From F23-B02 sp963590435 (lineage in GTDB: Bacteria; Bacillota; Clostridia; Oscillospirales; Oscillospiraceae): a DNA stretch of 12,775 nucleotides. Under the pieces are notes generated by a model that worked only from the letters and a program-made list of their open reading frames with translations, was not told the DNA's origin and made no database searches. Of this stretch, positions 4,625-12,775 are shown one piece after another (position 1 is the first letter of the stretch; each line of letters opens with the position of its first letter). Both the position numbers and the translations under genes were made by a program. The stretch spans positions 1-12,775 of the forward strand of contig CAVAPG010000048.1 of assembly GCA_963590435.1 (NCBI GenBank). Reading direction: 5' to 3'.

Positions 4625-6576
4625 TGGCTATTGAAAAAATGAAAAAGCTCAGGCTGCTGGCTGTTCGCGATCAGAAAAAGGCACTGCTCGGCAAGCTGCA
4701 GCTTCTCGGCTGCATTGAGGTATCCGAGCCGGATCTCTCCGAGCTTTCGCCGGAGCTGAGTCTTCACCTTTCGAGGGAAGGCAGTGACGTGTCAAGATAT
4801 AAGTCGGATCTTGCGGCCTTCGTTCAGGCGGTCGAGCTTCTTGACAAATATGCGCCGGTGAAGTCAAAGCTTCTCTCAGCAAAACCTGAAACTGATGTTG
4901 ACAATCTGCTTGACGATTCCGCCTTGCCGACTGAGCTTGAGTGTGCACGACGCATAATGACGATTGATGAGACGGTGCGCAGAATTAATGCCGAAACCGC
5001 GCGTCTTGCCGGCGCAATTGACGCACTCAGGCCGTGGCTTGCGCTTGATTATCCTCTGGACAAAGACGGGACCGAGCGCTGCGCGCTGACTCCGGGCTTC
5101 ATACCGGCGGCGGTAGATTCGGACGATGTACGCAGAGATCTTGCCGAGCTTACCGATGAGGCGGAGCTCGTTTCCGTATCCGATGACAGCACGCAGCACT
5201 ATATGGTTCTTATCTGCTTCAGGGAGGATCTTGCCGCGGCGCTGGAAGTGCTAAGGGCTCATAATTTCTCTTCGGCATCCTTTGCCGGCGCAGAGGGTAC
5301 GGCAAAGGAAAACACGGAAAGGCTAAATGCTCAGATTGAAAAGCTCAATCTTGAAAAGCAGGAACTTAACGATGAGATCGCCGCATTGGGCGCGCATCGG
5401 CAGGTACTGAAGCTGTGCGCCGACAGAATGGAAACAAAGGTCGCCTATGCCGAGGCAGAGGGTCGGCTTTACGGCATGGAAAGCGCGGTTGCACTGCAGG
5501 GATGGGTGCTCGCAAGGAAAGTACCCGAGCTTGAGGACTGCCTTGGCGAATTTGACTGCGCGTGGGAGCTTGTCGATCCCGAACTCGAGGAATACCCCGA
5601 TGTCCCCGTGTCGCTTCGCAATAACAAGATAACAAACGCGCTGAACATGGTCACGAATATGTACAGCCTGCCGGCTTACGACGGCGTTGACCCGAATCCG
5701 CTCATGGCACCGTTTTTCATACTGTTCTACGGACTGATGATGGCGGACATGGGTTACGGGCTGATAATGATTCTCGCCGCCGTCGTTGCAATGAAGAAAA
5801 TTCATCCGCGCAAGGGCGCGCTGAGCTTTTGCCAGCTGCTTTTATATGCGGGCATATCGACATTCATCATGGGAATACTCACAGGAGGCTTCTTCGGCGA
5901 TGCACTCGTGCAGATAGGAAAGCTGCTCGGCAAGCCCGATGGCTGGGGTGAGCTGTGGTGCCTGTTCAGCCCAATGACGGATGTTATGACGGTGCTCATC
6001 GGCGCGATGGTGCTCGGACTTATCCATCTGAACACCGGCATGGTAATCAGCGTTGTCGAAAAAATAAAAAACGGCGATGTCGCAGGCGCAATATGGGAGG
6101 AGGGCTCACTCTGGGTCATTCTCATCGGCGCGATTATGACGGCGCTCAATGTCGGAAATATAAAAGGCGTTCCGGTCGTCCTGATAATAGGCTGCGTGAT
6201 GCTCTTCTACGGCGGAAGCCGCGGTGCAAAGGGCATCGGAAAGCTGACGAGCCTGTTCGCAACGCTGTATAACACGGTGACCGGCTGGTTCGGCGATATT
6301 CTGTCGTATTCACGAATTATGGCACTGATGCTTGCAGGCAGTGTTATTGCAACGGTTTTCAACACCATCGGCGGAATAGCCAACAGCCTTGCGGTATTTA
6401 TCCCCGTATTCTTAATAGGACACAGCCTGAACTTTGCGCTCAATCTGCTCGGATGCTACGTGCACGATCTGAGACTGCAGTGCCTTGAGTATTTCGGCAA
6501 GTTCTATAAAGACGGCGGCAGGGCGTTCAAGCCACTTGAGGTAAGCACAAAATATTACGATATAGCGGAAGATTAA
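4624..6576 (+). CDS. ntpI: V/A-type ATP synthase membrane stator subunit I (subunit a)
   Basis: The 650-residue product is the a-type subunit that forms the ion half-channels against the rotating NtpK ring. Residues 1 to about 345 are a cytosolic arm with coiled-coil segments (for example 228-260) that binds the peripheral stalks. The membrane part begins at NPLMAPFFILFYGLMMADMG (358-377) and contains about seven or eight helices. The essential arginine of the family is visible as Arg564 in LSYSRIMALMLAG. The C-terminus (LGCYVHDLRLQCLEYFGKFY) carries the family's conserved end. Length is close to the usual 640-670. Its ATG overlaps the ntpF stop (TAATG) and no good ribosome binding site is close, so translation is probably coupled to ntpF. 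Confidence 0.96.
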   Translation: MAIEKMKKLRLLAVRDQKKALLGKLQLLGCIEVSEPDLSELSPELSLHLSREGSDVSRYKSDLAAFVQAVELLDKYAPVKSKLLSAKPETDVDNLLDDSALPTELECARRIMTIDETVRRINAETARLAGAIDALRPWLALDYPLDKDGTERCALTPGFIPAAVDSDDVRRDLAELTDEAELVSVSDDSTQHYMVLICFREDLAAALEVLRAHNFSSASFAGAEGTAKENTERLNAQIEKLNLEKQELNDEIAALGAHRQVLKLCADRMETKVAYAEAEGRLYGMESAVALQGWVLARKVPELEDCLGEFDCAWELVDPELEEYPDVPVSLRNNKITNALNMVTNMYSLPAYDGVDPNPLMAPFFILFYGLMMADMGYGLIMILAAVVAMKKIHPRKGALSFCQLLLYAGISTFIMGILTGGFFGDALVQIGKLLGKPDGWGELWCLFSPMTDVMTVLIGAMVLGLIHLNTGMVISVVEKIKNGDVAGAIWEEGSLWVILIGAIMTALNVGNIKGVPVVLIIGCVMLFYGGSRGAKGIGKLTSLFATLYNTVTGWFGDILSYSRIMALMLAGSVIATVFNTIGGIANSLAVFIPVFLIGHSLNFALNLLGCYVHDLRLQCLEYFGKFYKDGGRAFKPLEVSTKYYDIAED

Positions 6577-6599
6577 TAGATTAATTGGGAGGAAATAAT

Positions 6600-7082
6600 A
6601 TGGAATTTCTGTTTGCACATTCCGGCCTTGCGATAGGCCTACTCGGCGCAGGACTTGCGGCATGCATGGCAGGCGCAGGTTCGGCAGTCGGCACGGGTAT
6701 TGCCGGTGAAGCCGGCGCGGGGCTCGTAACAGAGGACCCGTCCAAATTCGGCAAGGCGATGATTCTTCAGGTTATCCCCGGCACGCAGGGACTGTACGGA
6801 CTGGTTGTGTTCTTCGTCGCGATTATGAACATGGGTCTGCTCGACGGCACGGCGCTTGATCTCTCGTTCGTTGACGGCTGCCGTTATTTCGCGGCATGCA
6901 TGCCCATAGCAATCGGCGGCCTGGTTTCAGCCATAGCACAGGGCAAGGTTGCGGCGGCATCGGTTAATCTTCTTGCCAAGAATCCCGACCACTGGGCAAA
7001 AGGCATGATCCTGTGCATTACGGTTGAGTTTTACGCAATTTTGTCCCTGCTGGCGTCGATGATGATGCTGCTGTACATCTAA
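6600..7082 (+). CDS. ntpK: V/A-type ATP synthase rotor ring subunit K (proteolipid, subunit c), predicted Na+-binding
   Basis: The 160-residue, very hydrophobic product is a fused double-hairpin c subunit with four membrane helices, the 16-kDa type found in V-ATPases. Both halves carry the Gly/Ala-rich helix pattern. The ion carboxylate is Glu143 in the fourth helix (TVEFYAI). Residues equivalent to the E. hirae NtpK sodium ligands are present: IPGTQ (Ile59, Thr62, Gln63), Gln114 in IAQGKVAAA, and Glu143. Only the Leu that contributes a backbone carbonyl is changed, to Ile. I infer Na+ coupling. The second helix lacks a carboxylate, as in E. hirae, which gives one ion per four helices. The ATG at 6600 follows GGGAGGA (6587-6593); a TTG frame from 6585 would bury that site. 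Confidence 0.96.
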   Translation: MEFLFAHSGLAIGLLGAGLAACMAGAGSAVGTGIAGEAGAGLVTEDPSKFGKAMILQVIPGTQGLYGLVVFFVAIMNMGLLDGTALDLSFVDGCRYFAACMPIAIGGLVSAIAQGKVAAASVNLLAKNPDHWAKGMILCITVEFYAILSLLASMMMLLYI

Positions 7083-7124
7083 TTTGATTTGCGGCAAAAA
7101 ATAACGTAAAGGCAGGGCTTTATC

Positions 7125-7724
7125 ATGAAAGGCACTGAAAAAATAATAGCACATATACAGGCCGACGGTGATGCGGAGGTAAAGAAAATACTCGATGCCG
7201 CGTCACTTCAGGCAGAGCAGATACGGGCCGAGAGCTTCAAACAGGCGCTTTCCGGGTATGAAAAGCTTGTGCAGGACGGCAAGAGTCAATGCGAGGACAT
7301 TCTCAGCGGAAGCCGCCGCATAGCGCAGATGGAGGCAAAGAAAAGCGTTCTGGCACTAAAGCAGGATATGATTAGCAGAGCCTTCGATGCCGCGGTCGGG
7401 AAGATAATCGGAATGCCGCGTGCGGAGTATACGCAGTTTCTTGCTCGTATGGCGGCTCAGGCATCGTCAAACGGCCAGGAGGAGATAGTTTTAAATGCCT
7501 CCGACAAGGCGGAGATAGGCAAGGCAGTGTGCAAAGCGGCAAATGAACGACTTGCCTCCAAGGGGATGCTCGGCAAGCTTACGCTCAGCGAGGATACGGC
7601 GGATATCTCCGGCGGCGTGATTGTACGCTTCGGCGGCATAGAAACCAACTGCAGTGTCGATGCGCTTGTTCGGCAGAGCCGCGCCGGTCTATCGACCGAA
7701 GTTGCGGCAGTGCTGTTTGAATGA
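7125..7724 (+). CDS. ntpE: V/A-type ATP synthase peripheral stalk subunit E
   Basis: The 199-residue product has the subunit E layout: an N-terminal coiled coil (about 1-100, EKIIAHIQADGDAEVKKILD and following, Ala/Glu/Lys-rich) that pairs with NtpF, and a C-terminal globular domain (about 105-199) ending in the family's GGVIVRFGGIETNCSVDALV block (162-181). It binds the outside of the A3B3 head and resists the torque of rotation. Length is near the usual 190-200. The ribosome binding site is GGCAGGG (7111-7117), seven bases before the ATG. It lies 42 bases after ntpK, the largest gap in the operon. Confidence 0.93.
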   Translation: MKGTEKIIAHIQADGDAEVKKILDAASLQAEQIRAESFKQALSGYEKLVQDGKSQCEDILSGSRRIAQMEAKKSVLALKQDMISRAFDAAVGKIIGMPRAEYTQFLARMAAQASSNGQEEIVLNASDKAEIGKAVCKAANERLASKGMLGKLTLSEDTADISGGVIVRFGGIETNCSVDALVRQSRAGLSTEVAAVLFE

Positions 7725-7763
7725 TGCTCCGGCGCGGCAAATCCCCGAAAGGGAGGGAATGAA

Positions 7764-8768
7764 TTGGCAAATAAAAAATGCGTCAGAGAAAAATATCTTT
7801 ATCTTTCCGCAATGCTCCGTGCAAGGGAAGCTAAAATGCTAACCGGCGACAAAGCCGAACGCATGATTGACGCGCCGAGTTTTGAAGAGGCGGCGAAGAT
7901 GCTCGCCGACTGCGGATACAGGGATATGTCGGGTTTTGCGGCAAAGCAGGTTGAGGCAGCCCTTGCCGAGCACAGGGCGGAGATATTTTCCGAGCTTGCG
8001 CGTCTGTCACCGGATGCGGAACCCGTTGAAGTGTTCCGCATGAGGTATGATTATCACAATGCGAAGATACTGATAAAAACCGAAGCCCAAGGCCGCAATC
8101 GGACAGATCTTATGAGCAATGCCGGCAGAGTCAGCCCTGAGGTTCTCAAACACAGCTTCACGGAGGAAAAATATCTCGGACTTCCGCCCGTGCTAGCGGA
8201 TGCGATGATTGAAGCAAAAAGTGCGCTTGCAAGAACGCAGAATCCGCAGCTTGCAGATTTCATACTCGACAGGGCGTATTTTTCCGAAATAGCCGCGGCG
8301 TCGGATAAGCTCGGAAGCACATTTCTGCGCGGCTATGCCCGGATGCTTATAGATGCGGCAAATTTGAGAAGCGCAGTGCGCACAATGCGCATGAACAAGG
8401 ATGTTGAGTTTCTCAAAACAGCACTGATACCCGGCGGCGGCGTGGATATCGGGCGCATAACGGCGGCATTCGGCTCAGGGGACACTCTTGCGGCGATATA
8501 CGCAAATTCGCTTCTTGCAAATGCGGCAGCCCTCGGTGCGGCGGCGGTGAAGGGCGGAGCAATGACGGAGTTTGAGCTTGCCTGCGATAATGCCGTGACG
8601 GCATATCTGACGGGTGCGAGGCTTGTTTCCTACGGCGAGGCACCGGTTATCGCATATCTTGCCGCCGTTGAGGGCGAGGTGACGGCATTGCGAATGATAC
8701 TCACAGGCAAGCTTGCCGGACTTCCGGCACAGACCATACGGGAAAGGCTGCGTGATTTCTATGCTTAA
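7764..8768 (+). CDS. ntpC: V/A-type ATP synthase subunit C (subunit d / AC39)
   Basis: The 334-residue product is the funnel-shaped socket that joins the central shaft to the NtpK ring. Family signs are the N-terminal VREKYLYLSAMLRAREAKML, then the helical repeats with FEEAAKMLADCGY (about 38-50), a D-Y-H-N (in MRYDYHNAKILIKTE, about 93-107) and the C-terminal EVTALRMILTGKLAGL. Length matches the usual 330-350. The start codon appears to be TTG at 7764, six bases after a strong GGGAGGG (7751-7757). An ATG at 7759 is in another frame and only one base from that site. The last 8 bases overlap ntpG. Confidence 0.93.
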   Translation: MANKKCVREKYLYLSAMLRAREAKMLTGDKAERMIDAPSFEEAAKMLADCGYRDMSGFAAKQVEAALAEHRAEIFSELARLSPDAEPVEVFRMRYDYHNAKILIKTEAQGRNRTDLMSNAGRVSPEVLKHSFTEEKYLGLPPVLADAMIEAKSALARTQNPQLADFILDRAYFSEIAAASDKLGSTFLRGYARMLIDAANLRSAVRTMRMNKDVEFLKTALIPGGGVDIGRITAAFGSGDTLAAIYANSLLANAAALGAAAVKGGAMTEFELACDNAVTAYLTGARLVSYGEAPVIAYLAAVEGEVTALRMILTGKLAGLPAQTIRERLRDFYA

Positions 8769-9084
8769 AATTGCGGTAATCGGACGGCGCGAGACCGTTA
8801 TGGGATTTACGGCGCTTGGCCTTGAGGCATATCCTGTTGCCGACAGCAGTGAAGCGCGGACTGTTCTCCGCACACTGACCCACGAAAGAGAGGACGTTGC
8901 GATAATCTACATCGAGGAGGATATCGCAGTTGAGCTCCAAAGCCAGATAGATAAATTTAAAGACAGCCCGCAGCCGGCGATTATACTCATCCCCGGCAGG
9001 GAAGGCAGTCTCGGTATGGGGCTTTCGGCATTGAATGCCGCTGTGGAGCGTGCTATAGGCACGAATATCCTCGAGAATAATTAA
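8761..9084 (+). CDS. ntpG: V/A-type ATP synthase central stalk subunit F (NtpG)
   Basis: The 107-residue product is a small Rossmann-like protein that sits on the NtpD shaft. The start, MLKIAVIGRRETVMGFTALG, fits the family pattern M-K-I-A-V-I-G-D-x-D-T-V-x-G-F. The middle (DVAIIYIEEDIA) and the stretch PAIILIPGREGSLGMG also agree with it. Length is typical of the family (about 100-110). The gene starts inside ntpC with an 8-base overlap, suggesting coupled translation. A GTG at 8752, four bases after AAAGG, would add three residues; the ATG is chosen from family alignment. Confidence 0.92.
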   Translation: MLKIAVIGRRETVMGFTALGLEAYPVADSSEARTVLRTLTHEREDVAIIYIEEDIAVELQSQIDKFKDSPQPAIILIPGREGSLGMGLSALNAAVERAIGTNILENN

Positions 9085-9101
9085 GAAAGAAAGGTATCTG
9101 T

Positions 9102-10871
9102 ATGAGCGGAACTATAATAAAAGTCTCGGGCCCGCTTGTGGTCGCAGAGGGACTTGGTGATGCGAATGTTTCCGATGTCGTGCGCGTAGGCCCCGACAGA
9201 CTTATAGGCGAGATACTTAATATGACAGGCGACAGCGCATCAATACAGGTCTATGAAGAGACGTCCGGTCTCGGCCCGGGTGCCGAAGTCGAAAGCACGG
9301 GTATGCCGATGTCCGTTGAGCTCGGACCGGGTATGCTTGAAAATATCTACGACGGCATTCAGCGTCCGCTGCCGGAGATACGCGAGCTGAGCGGTGCAAC
9401 CATAAGCCGCGGCACGGATGTGCCGGCACTCAACAGGACAAAAAAGTGGACATTTGTTCCCGTCACCCACGAGGGGGATGAGCTCTCCGGCGGTGATGTG
9501 ATAGGCACGGTTCAGGAAACGAGTGCAATACTGCATAAAATAATGGTGCCGCCTAATTTGAACGGCAAGCTCATAAGCATAAAGGGCGGCGACTTCACCG
9601 TAACGGAAACGGTCGCGGTGCTTGAGGACGCAAATGGCGAAAAACACGAGCTTACGATGATGCAGAAATGGCCCGTGCGTATAAGCAGGCCCTATGCTTC
9701 AAAGAGCATGCCGACGCGCCCGATGAACTCCGGACAGAGAATAATCGACACACTGTTTCCGATAGCAAAGGGCGGCACGGCGGCGGTCCCCGGTCCGTTC
9801 GGATCAGGCAAGACGGTCGTTCAGCACCAGCTGGCAAAATGGTCGGATGTTGATATCGTCATTTACATCGGCTGCGGCGAGCGCGGCAATGAGATGACAG
9901 ATGTTCTTATGGAGTTCCCCGAGCTGACCGACCCCAGAAACGGCGAGCCGCTGATGAAGAGAACGGTGCTTATTGCAAACACGTCCGATATGCCCGTTGC
10001 GGCGCGTGAGGCGTCAATTTATACGGGCATTACGATAGCCGAGTATTTCCGCGATATGGGCTATGATGTGGCTGTGCTTGCAGACTCCACATCACGCTGG
10101 GCAGAGGCACTGCGCGAAATGTCGGGCCGACTTGAAGAGATGCCCGGTGAAGAAGGCTATCCTGCTTATCTTGCGTCGCGCATTGCGCAGTTTTACGAGC
10201 GTGCCGGCGTGGTTAAATGTCTCGGTGCGGATGACAGACAGGGCTCTGTAACCGCAATCGGCGCGGTTTCGCCTCCGGGCGGTGATATCTCGGAGCCGGT
10301 TTCCCAGGCAACGATGCGTATAGTCAAGGTGTTCTGGGCACTGGATTCCTCGCTTGCATATGCGCGCCACTTCCCGGCAATCAACTGGCTGACATCGTAT
10401 TCGCTGTATGTCGACACGCTGTCAAAATGGTATAACGAGCAGTTCGGACCGGAATATATGGCAAATCGAGATAAGGCCATGCACATACTTCAGGAGGAGA
10501 GCGAGCTTCAGGAAATTGTGCGCCTTGTCGGTCAGGATGCACTCAGCCCGGCCGACCGCCTGACAATGGAGACGGCGAAAATGCTGCGTGAGGACTTCCT
10601 TCAGCAGAATGCCTTCGTTGAGGAGGACGCATATTCGTCTTACGATAAGCAGTTTGAGCTTATGCGCATGATACTGACATTCGACGCTATGGCAAGGGAC
10701 GCACTCGGAAAAGGCGCAGATATGAAATCATTGTTCGCAATCGGTGCAAAAGAACGCATAGGCCGAGCAAAAACGGTGTCCCCCGATAAATACAAACAGG
10801 AGTATGCCTCCATTCTCGAACAGATGAAGACGGAAATCGATGCAGTCGTCGCAGGAGGTGAGGACGCATGA
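9102..10871 (+). CDS. ntpA: V/A-type ATP synthase catalytic subunit A
   Basis: The 589-residue product is the catalytic subunit of the A3B3 head, which hydrolyses or synthesises ATP at the A/B interfaces. In order there is an N-terminal beta-barrel (about 1-70), the family's bulge (non-homologous) region (about 115-190), and the nucleotide-binding domain with Walker A GPFGSGKT (231-238; Lys237, Thr238). The catalytic glutamate is Glu260 in CGERGNEM. A helical C-terminal domain follows from about 430. DSTSRWAEALREMSGRLEEM, a hallmark of A subunits, is intact. Length is close to the usual 580-600, and no key residue is missing. The ribosome binding site is GAAAGG (9089-9094), seven bases before the ATG. 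The TGA overlaps the ntpB start (ATGA). Confidence 0.98.
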   Translation: MSGTIIKVSGPLVVAEGLGDANVSDVVRVGPDRLIGEILNMTGDSASIQVYEETSGLGPGAEVESTGMPMSVELGPGMLENIYDGIQRPLPEIRELSGATISRGTDVPALNRTKKWTFVPVTHEGDELSGGDVIGTVQETSAILHKIMVPPNLNGKLISIKGGDFTVTETVAVLEDANGEKHELTMMQKWPVRISRPYASKSMPTRPMNSGQRIIDTLFPIAKGGTAAVPGPFGSGKTVVQHQLAKWSDVDIVIYIGCGERGNEMTDVLMEFPELTDPRNGEPLMKRTVLIANTSDMPVAAREASIYTGITIAEYFRDMGYDVAVLADSTSRWAEALREMSGRLEEMPGEEGYPAYLASRIAQFYERAGVVKCLGADDRQGSVTAIGAVSPPGGDISEPVSQATMRIVKVFWALDSSLAYARHFPAINWLTSYSLYVDTLSKWYNEQFGPEYMANRDKAMHILQEESELQEIVRLVGQDALSPADRLTMETAKMLREDFLQQNAFVEEDAYSSYDKQFELMRMILTFDAMARDALGKGADMKSLFAIGAKERIGRAKTVSPDKYKQEYASILEQMKTEIDAVVAGGEDA

Positions 10872-12235
10872 TTAAAGATTATAAAACCATACGCCAGATA
10901 GCAAACCCGCTTATGATCGTCGAGCAGGTTGAAGGCGTCACATATGACGAGCTGTGCGAGATAGAGCTTCCAAACGGAGAGGTTCGCCGAGGCAAGGTGC
11001 TCGAGGTCGAGGGCGACAGGGCAGTCGTTCAGCTGTTTGACTCCGCTCAGGGCATAAATCTGGCACAGACGAAGGTGAGGTTTCTCGGCCATCCGCTTGA
11101 GCTTGCCGTTTCAGACGATATGCTCGGCAGAGTTTTCAACGGAATGGGTCAGCCTATTGACGGCGGACCGGAGCTTCTTGCCGAGGCGTACCGTGATATT
11201 AACGGTATGCCGATGAATCCGGCGGCGCGCGCATATCCTGCGGAGTTTATCCAGACCGGTGTTTCCACAATCGACGGACTAAATACGCTTGTTCGCGGTC
11301 AGAAGCTGCCTATATTCTCGGCATCCGGACTTCCGCATGCGGCACTTGCGGCGCAGATTGCGCGTCAGGCGCGCGTTCTCGGCGACGGCGAGAATTTTGC
11401 CGTTGTCTTTGCGGCGGTCGGAATTACATTTGAGGAATCTGAATATTTCATTGAAGACTTCAGACGCACCGGAGCTATCGACAGAACGGTCATTTTCTCA
11501 AACCTTGCAAACGACCCGGCAGTTGAGCGAATTGCAACTCCGCGCATGGCACTGACAGCGGCGGAATACCTTGCCTTTGAAAAGGATATGCATGTTCTGG
11601 TTATTATAACCGACATAACAAACTATGCCGAAGCTCTCCGCGAGGTATCCGCGGCAAAAAAAGAGGTTCCCGGACGCCGCGGATATCCCGGCTATCTGTA
11701 CACCGACCTGGCGACAATGTATGAGCGCGCTGGACGCCGCATAGGCTGCAAGGGCTCGATTACCATGATACCGATTCTGACCATGCCCGAGGACGATAAA
11801 ACTCACCCGATACCGGACCTGACTGGCTATATCACGGAGGGTCAGATTATCCTGAGCCGCGATCTGCACCGCAAGGGTATTGTTCCGCCGGTTGACGTTC
11901 TCCCGTCGCTGAGCCGTCTGAAGGACAAGGGTATAGGCGAGGGCAAGACCCGTGAGGATCATGCCGGCACGATGAACCAGCTTTTTGCCGCATATTCACG
12001 CGGAAAGGATGCCAAGGAGCTCATGACCATTCTCGGCGAAGCGGCGCTGTCAGACGATGATAAGCTTTTTGCCGCATTTGCCGATGAGTTTGAAAAGACC
12101 TATGTCAATCAGGGAAACAATACAAACCGAAGCATCGAAGAAACACTCGACCTCGGCTGGAAGCTGTTGAGCATCCTGCCCAGAGCAGAGCTTAAGCGCG
12201 TAAAGCCCGAGATGATCGAAAAATACATGAAGTAA
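10868..12235 (+). CDS. ntpB: V/A-type ATP synthase non-catalytic subunit B
   Basis: The 455-residue product alternates with NtpA in the head and supplies the arginine finger to its active site. It has the family N-terminus and a degenerate P-loop, SASGLPH (151-157), with no Walker lysine, as expected for a regulatory subunit. Arg350 lies in LPSLSRL, directly before KDKGIGEGKTREDH, at the position of the arginine finger in E. hirae NtpB. AEALREVSAAKKEVPGRRGY is also characteristic. The start overlaps the end of ntpA by four bases (ATGA) and has an excellent ribosome binding site, AGGAGGTGA (10853-10861), so it can be translated independently and by re-initiation. Confidence 0.98.
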   Translation: MIKDYKTIRQIANPLMIVEQVEGVTYDELCEIELPNGEVRRGKVLEVEGDRAVVQLFDSAQGINLAQTKVRFLGHPLELAVSDDMLGRVFNGMGQPIDGGPELLAEAYRDINGMPMNPAARAYPAEFIQTGVSTIDGLNTLVRGQKLPIFSASGLPHAALAAQIARQARVLGDGENFAVVFAAVGITFEESEYFIEDFRRTGAIDRTVIFSNLANDPAVERIATPRMALTAAEYLAFEKDMHVLVIITDITNYAEALREVSAAKKEVPGRRGYPGYLYTDLATMYERAGRRIGCKGSITMIPILTMPEDDKTHPIPDLTGYITEGQIILSRDLHRKGIVPPVDVLPSLSRLKDKGIGEGKTREDHAGTMNQLFAAYSRGKDAKELMTILGEAALSDDDKLFAAFADEFEKTYVNQGNNTNRSIEETLDLGWKLLSILPRAELKRVKPEMIEKYMK

Positions 12236-12247
12236 GGGGGAGTCATT

Positions 12248-12775
12248 ATGGCAGGCACCACGATAACCCCCACAAGAATGATGCTCAAGCAGCTCAAGGG
12301 CAGACTAAAAACAGCCCGCCGCGGTCATAAGCTTATGAAGGATAAGCGCGATGAGCTGATGCGCCAGTTCATGGACATTGTGCGTCTGAACAAACAGCTG
12401 CGTGAGCGTGTAGAGCATGGGCTGACCGAGGCTTTTGCCGCGCTTCAGGTCGCAAGCGCAATTATGAGCCCTGAAATGCTCGAGCAGGCGCTGTTATATC
12501 CGCGCCAGAGCGTTGAGCTTGATGTCAAATTCAAAAACATCATGAGCGTCAACGTTCCGCAGTATTCGTTCCATACGCGCAATAACGACCCGTCGGAGAT
12601 ATATCCCTACGGCTTTGCGCAGACGTCCGGCGAGCTTGACGATGCGCTCGAGCGCATGGCTGTCGTGTTCGAGGATATGCTTCGGCTTGCACAGGTCGAA
12701 AAAACCATGCAGCTTCTGGCAGAAGAGATAGAAAAGACGCGCCGAAGAGTCAACGCCCTTGAATACGTCATGATC
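12248..12775 (+). CDS. ntpD: V/A-type ATP synthase central stalk subunit D (3' end beyond window)
   Basis: This partial gene gives 176 residues with no stop before the window ends; the family is usually 200-230, so the last few dozen residues are missing. The product is the rotating shaft inside the A3B3 head. The N-terminus has the family signature MAGTTITPTRMMLKQLKGRL followed by the long Lys/Arg-rich helix (HKLMKDKRDELMRQF). The visible part ends in the second long helix (EEIEKTRRRVNALEYVMI). The middle segment (about 90-130) holds the short hairpin insertion. The start at 12248 follows GGGGGAG (12236-12242) by five bases and lies 12 bases after ntpB. Confidence 0.95.
   Translation, partial: MAGTTITPTRMMLKQLKGRLKTARRGHKLMKDKRDELMRQFMDIVRLNKQLRERVEHGLTEAFAALQVASAIMSPEMLEQALLYPRQSVELDVKFKNIMSVNVPQYSFHTRNNDPSEIYPYGFAQTSGELDDALERMAVVFEDMLRLAQVEKTMQLLAEEIEKTRRRVNALEYVMI

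Noticed and set aside
4273..4767. 164-codon minus-strand frame rich in Ala and Ser
   Set aside because: It is the mirror of the Ala/Glu-rich coiled coil of ntpF and the start of ntpI; its composition is explained by that alone.
9102..12235. F-type ATPase alpha/beta or flagellar/type III export ATPase
   Set aside because: The bulge region in NtpA, the degenerate P-loop in NtpB and the I-K-E-C-G-D neighbours all indicate a V/A-type enzyme.

Overview
The window looks like chromosomal DNA from an anaerobic, low-to-mid GC Firmicute (class Clostridia is my best guess). The pointers are strong AGGAGG-type ribosome binding sites, the occasional TTG start, frequent ATA codons, and a V-type ATPase operon in the gene order of the Enterococcus hirae ntp cluster. 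No rRNA, tRNA, CRISPR array, transposase or integrase gene was seen. No wholly new system is evident; the window is mostly housekeeping, with a few accessory oddities at the left and in the middle.

Left part (1-1700). The first ~480 bases are very AT-rich. They hold two tandem copies (75-base period) of a T-tract repeat with inverted arms. A small minus-strand gene for a free-standing LuxR/GerE-like helix-turn-helix protein of 51-60 residues follows, ending in its own terminator. Diverging from it is a gene for a 386-residue tocopherol-cyclase-like, lipocalin-type protein with its own promoter, a strong ribosome binding site and a terminator.

Middle (1700-3960). Two minus-strand genes follow, each with its own -35/-10 promoter and hairpin: prfB (peptide chain release factor 2) and a 293-residue protein resembling the catalytic domain of 2-oxo acid dehydrogenase E2 acyltransferases. 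This prfB is one continuous frame, without the usual programmed +1 frameshift. The E2-like protein has no lipoyl domain, and Glu replaces the catalytic His. From about 3880 to 4309 lies an AT-rich stretch with a possible 55-residue small ORF or decayed coding remnant, a palindrome, and the probable promoter of the next operon.

Right part (4310 to the end). Nine genes in one direction, ntpF-I-K-E-C-G-A-B-D, encode a V/A-type ATPase; ntpD is cut by the window edge. The A3B3 head (ntpA, ntpB) hydrolyses or makes ATP. The central stalk (ntpD, ntpG, ntpC) transmits rotation. The peripheral stalk (ntpE, ntpF) holds the head to the membrane stator (ntpI), and the NtpK ring carries the ion. The genes overlap or lie within 42 bases of each other, which suggests one transcript and translational coupling. 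NtpK keeps the ligand pattern of the E. hirae Na+ site, so I predict a sodium-translocating enzyme.
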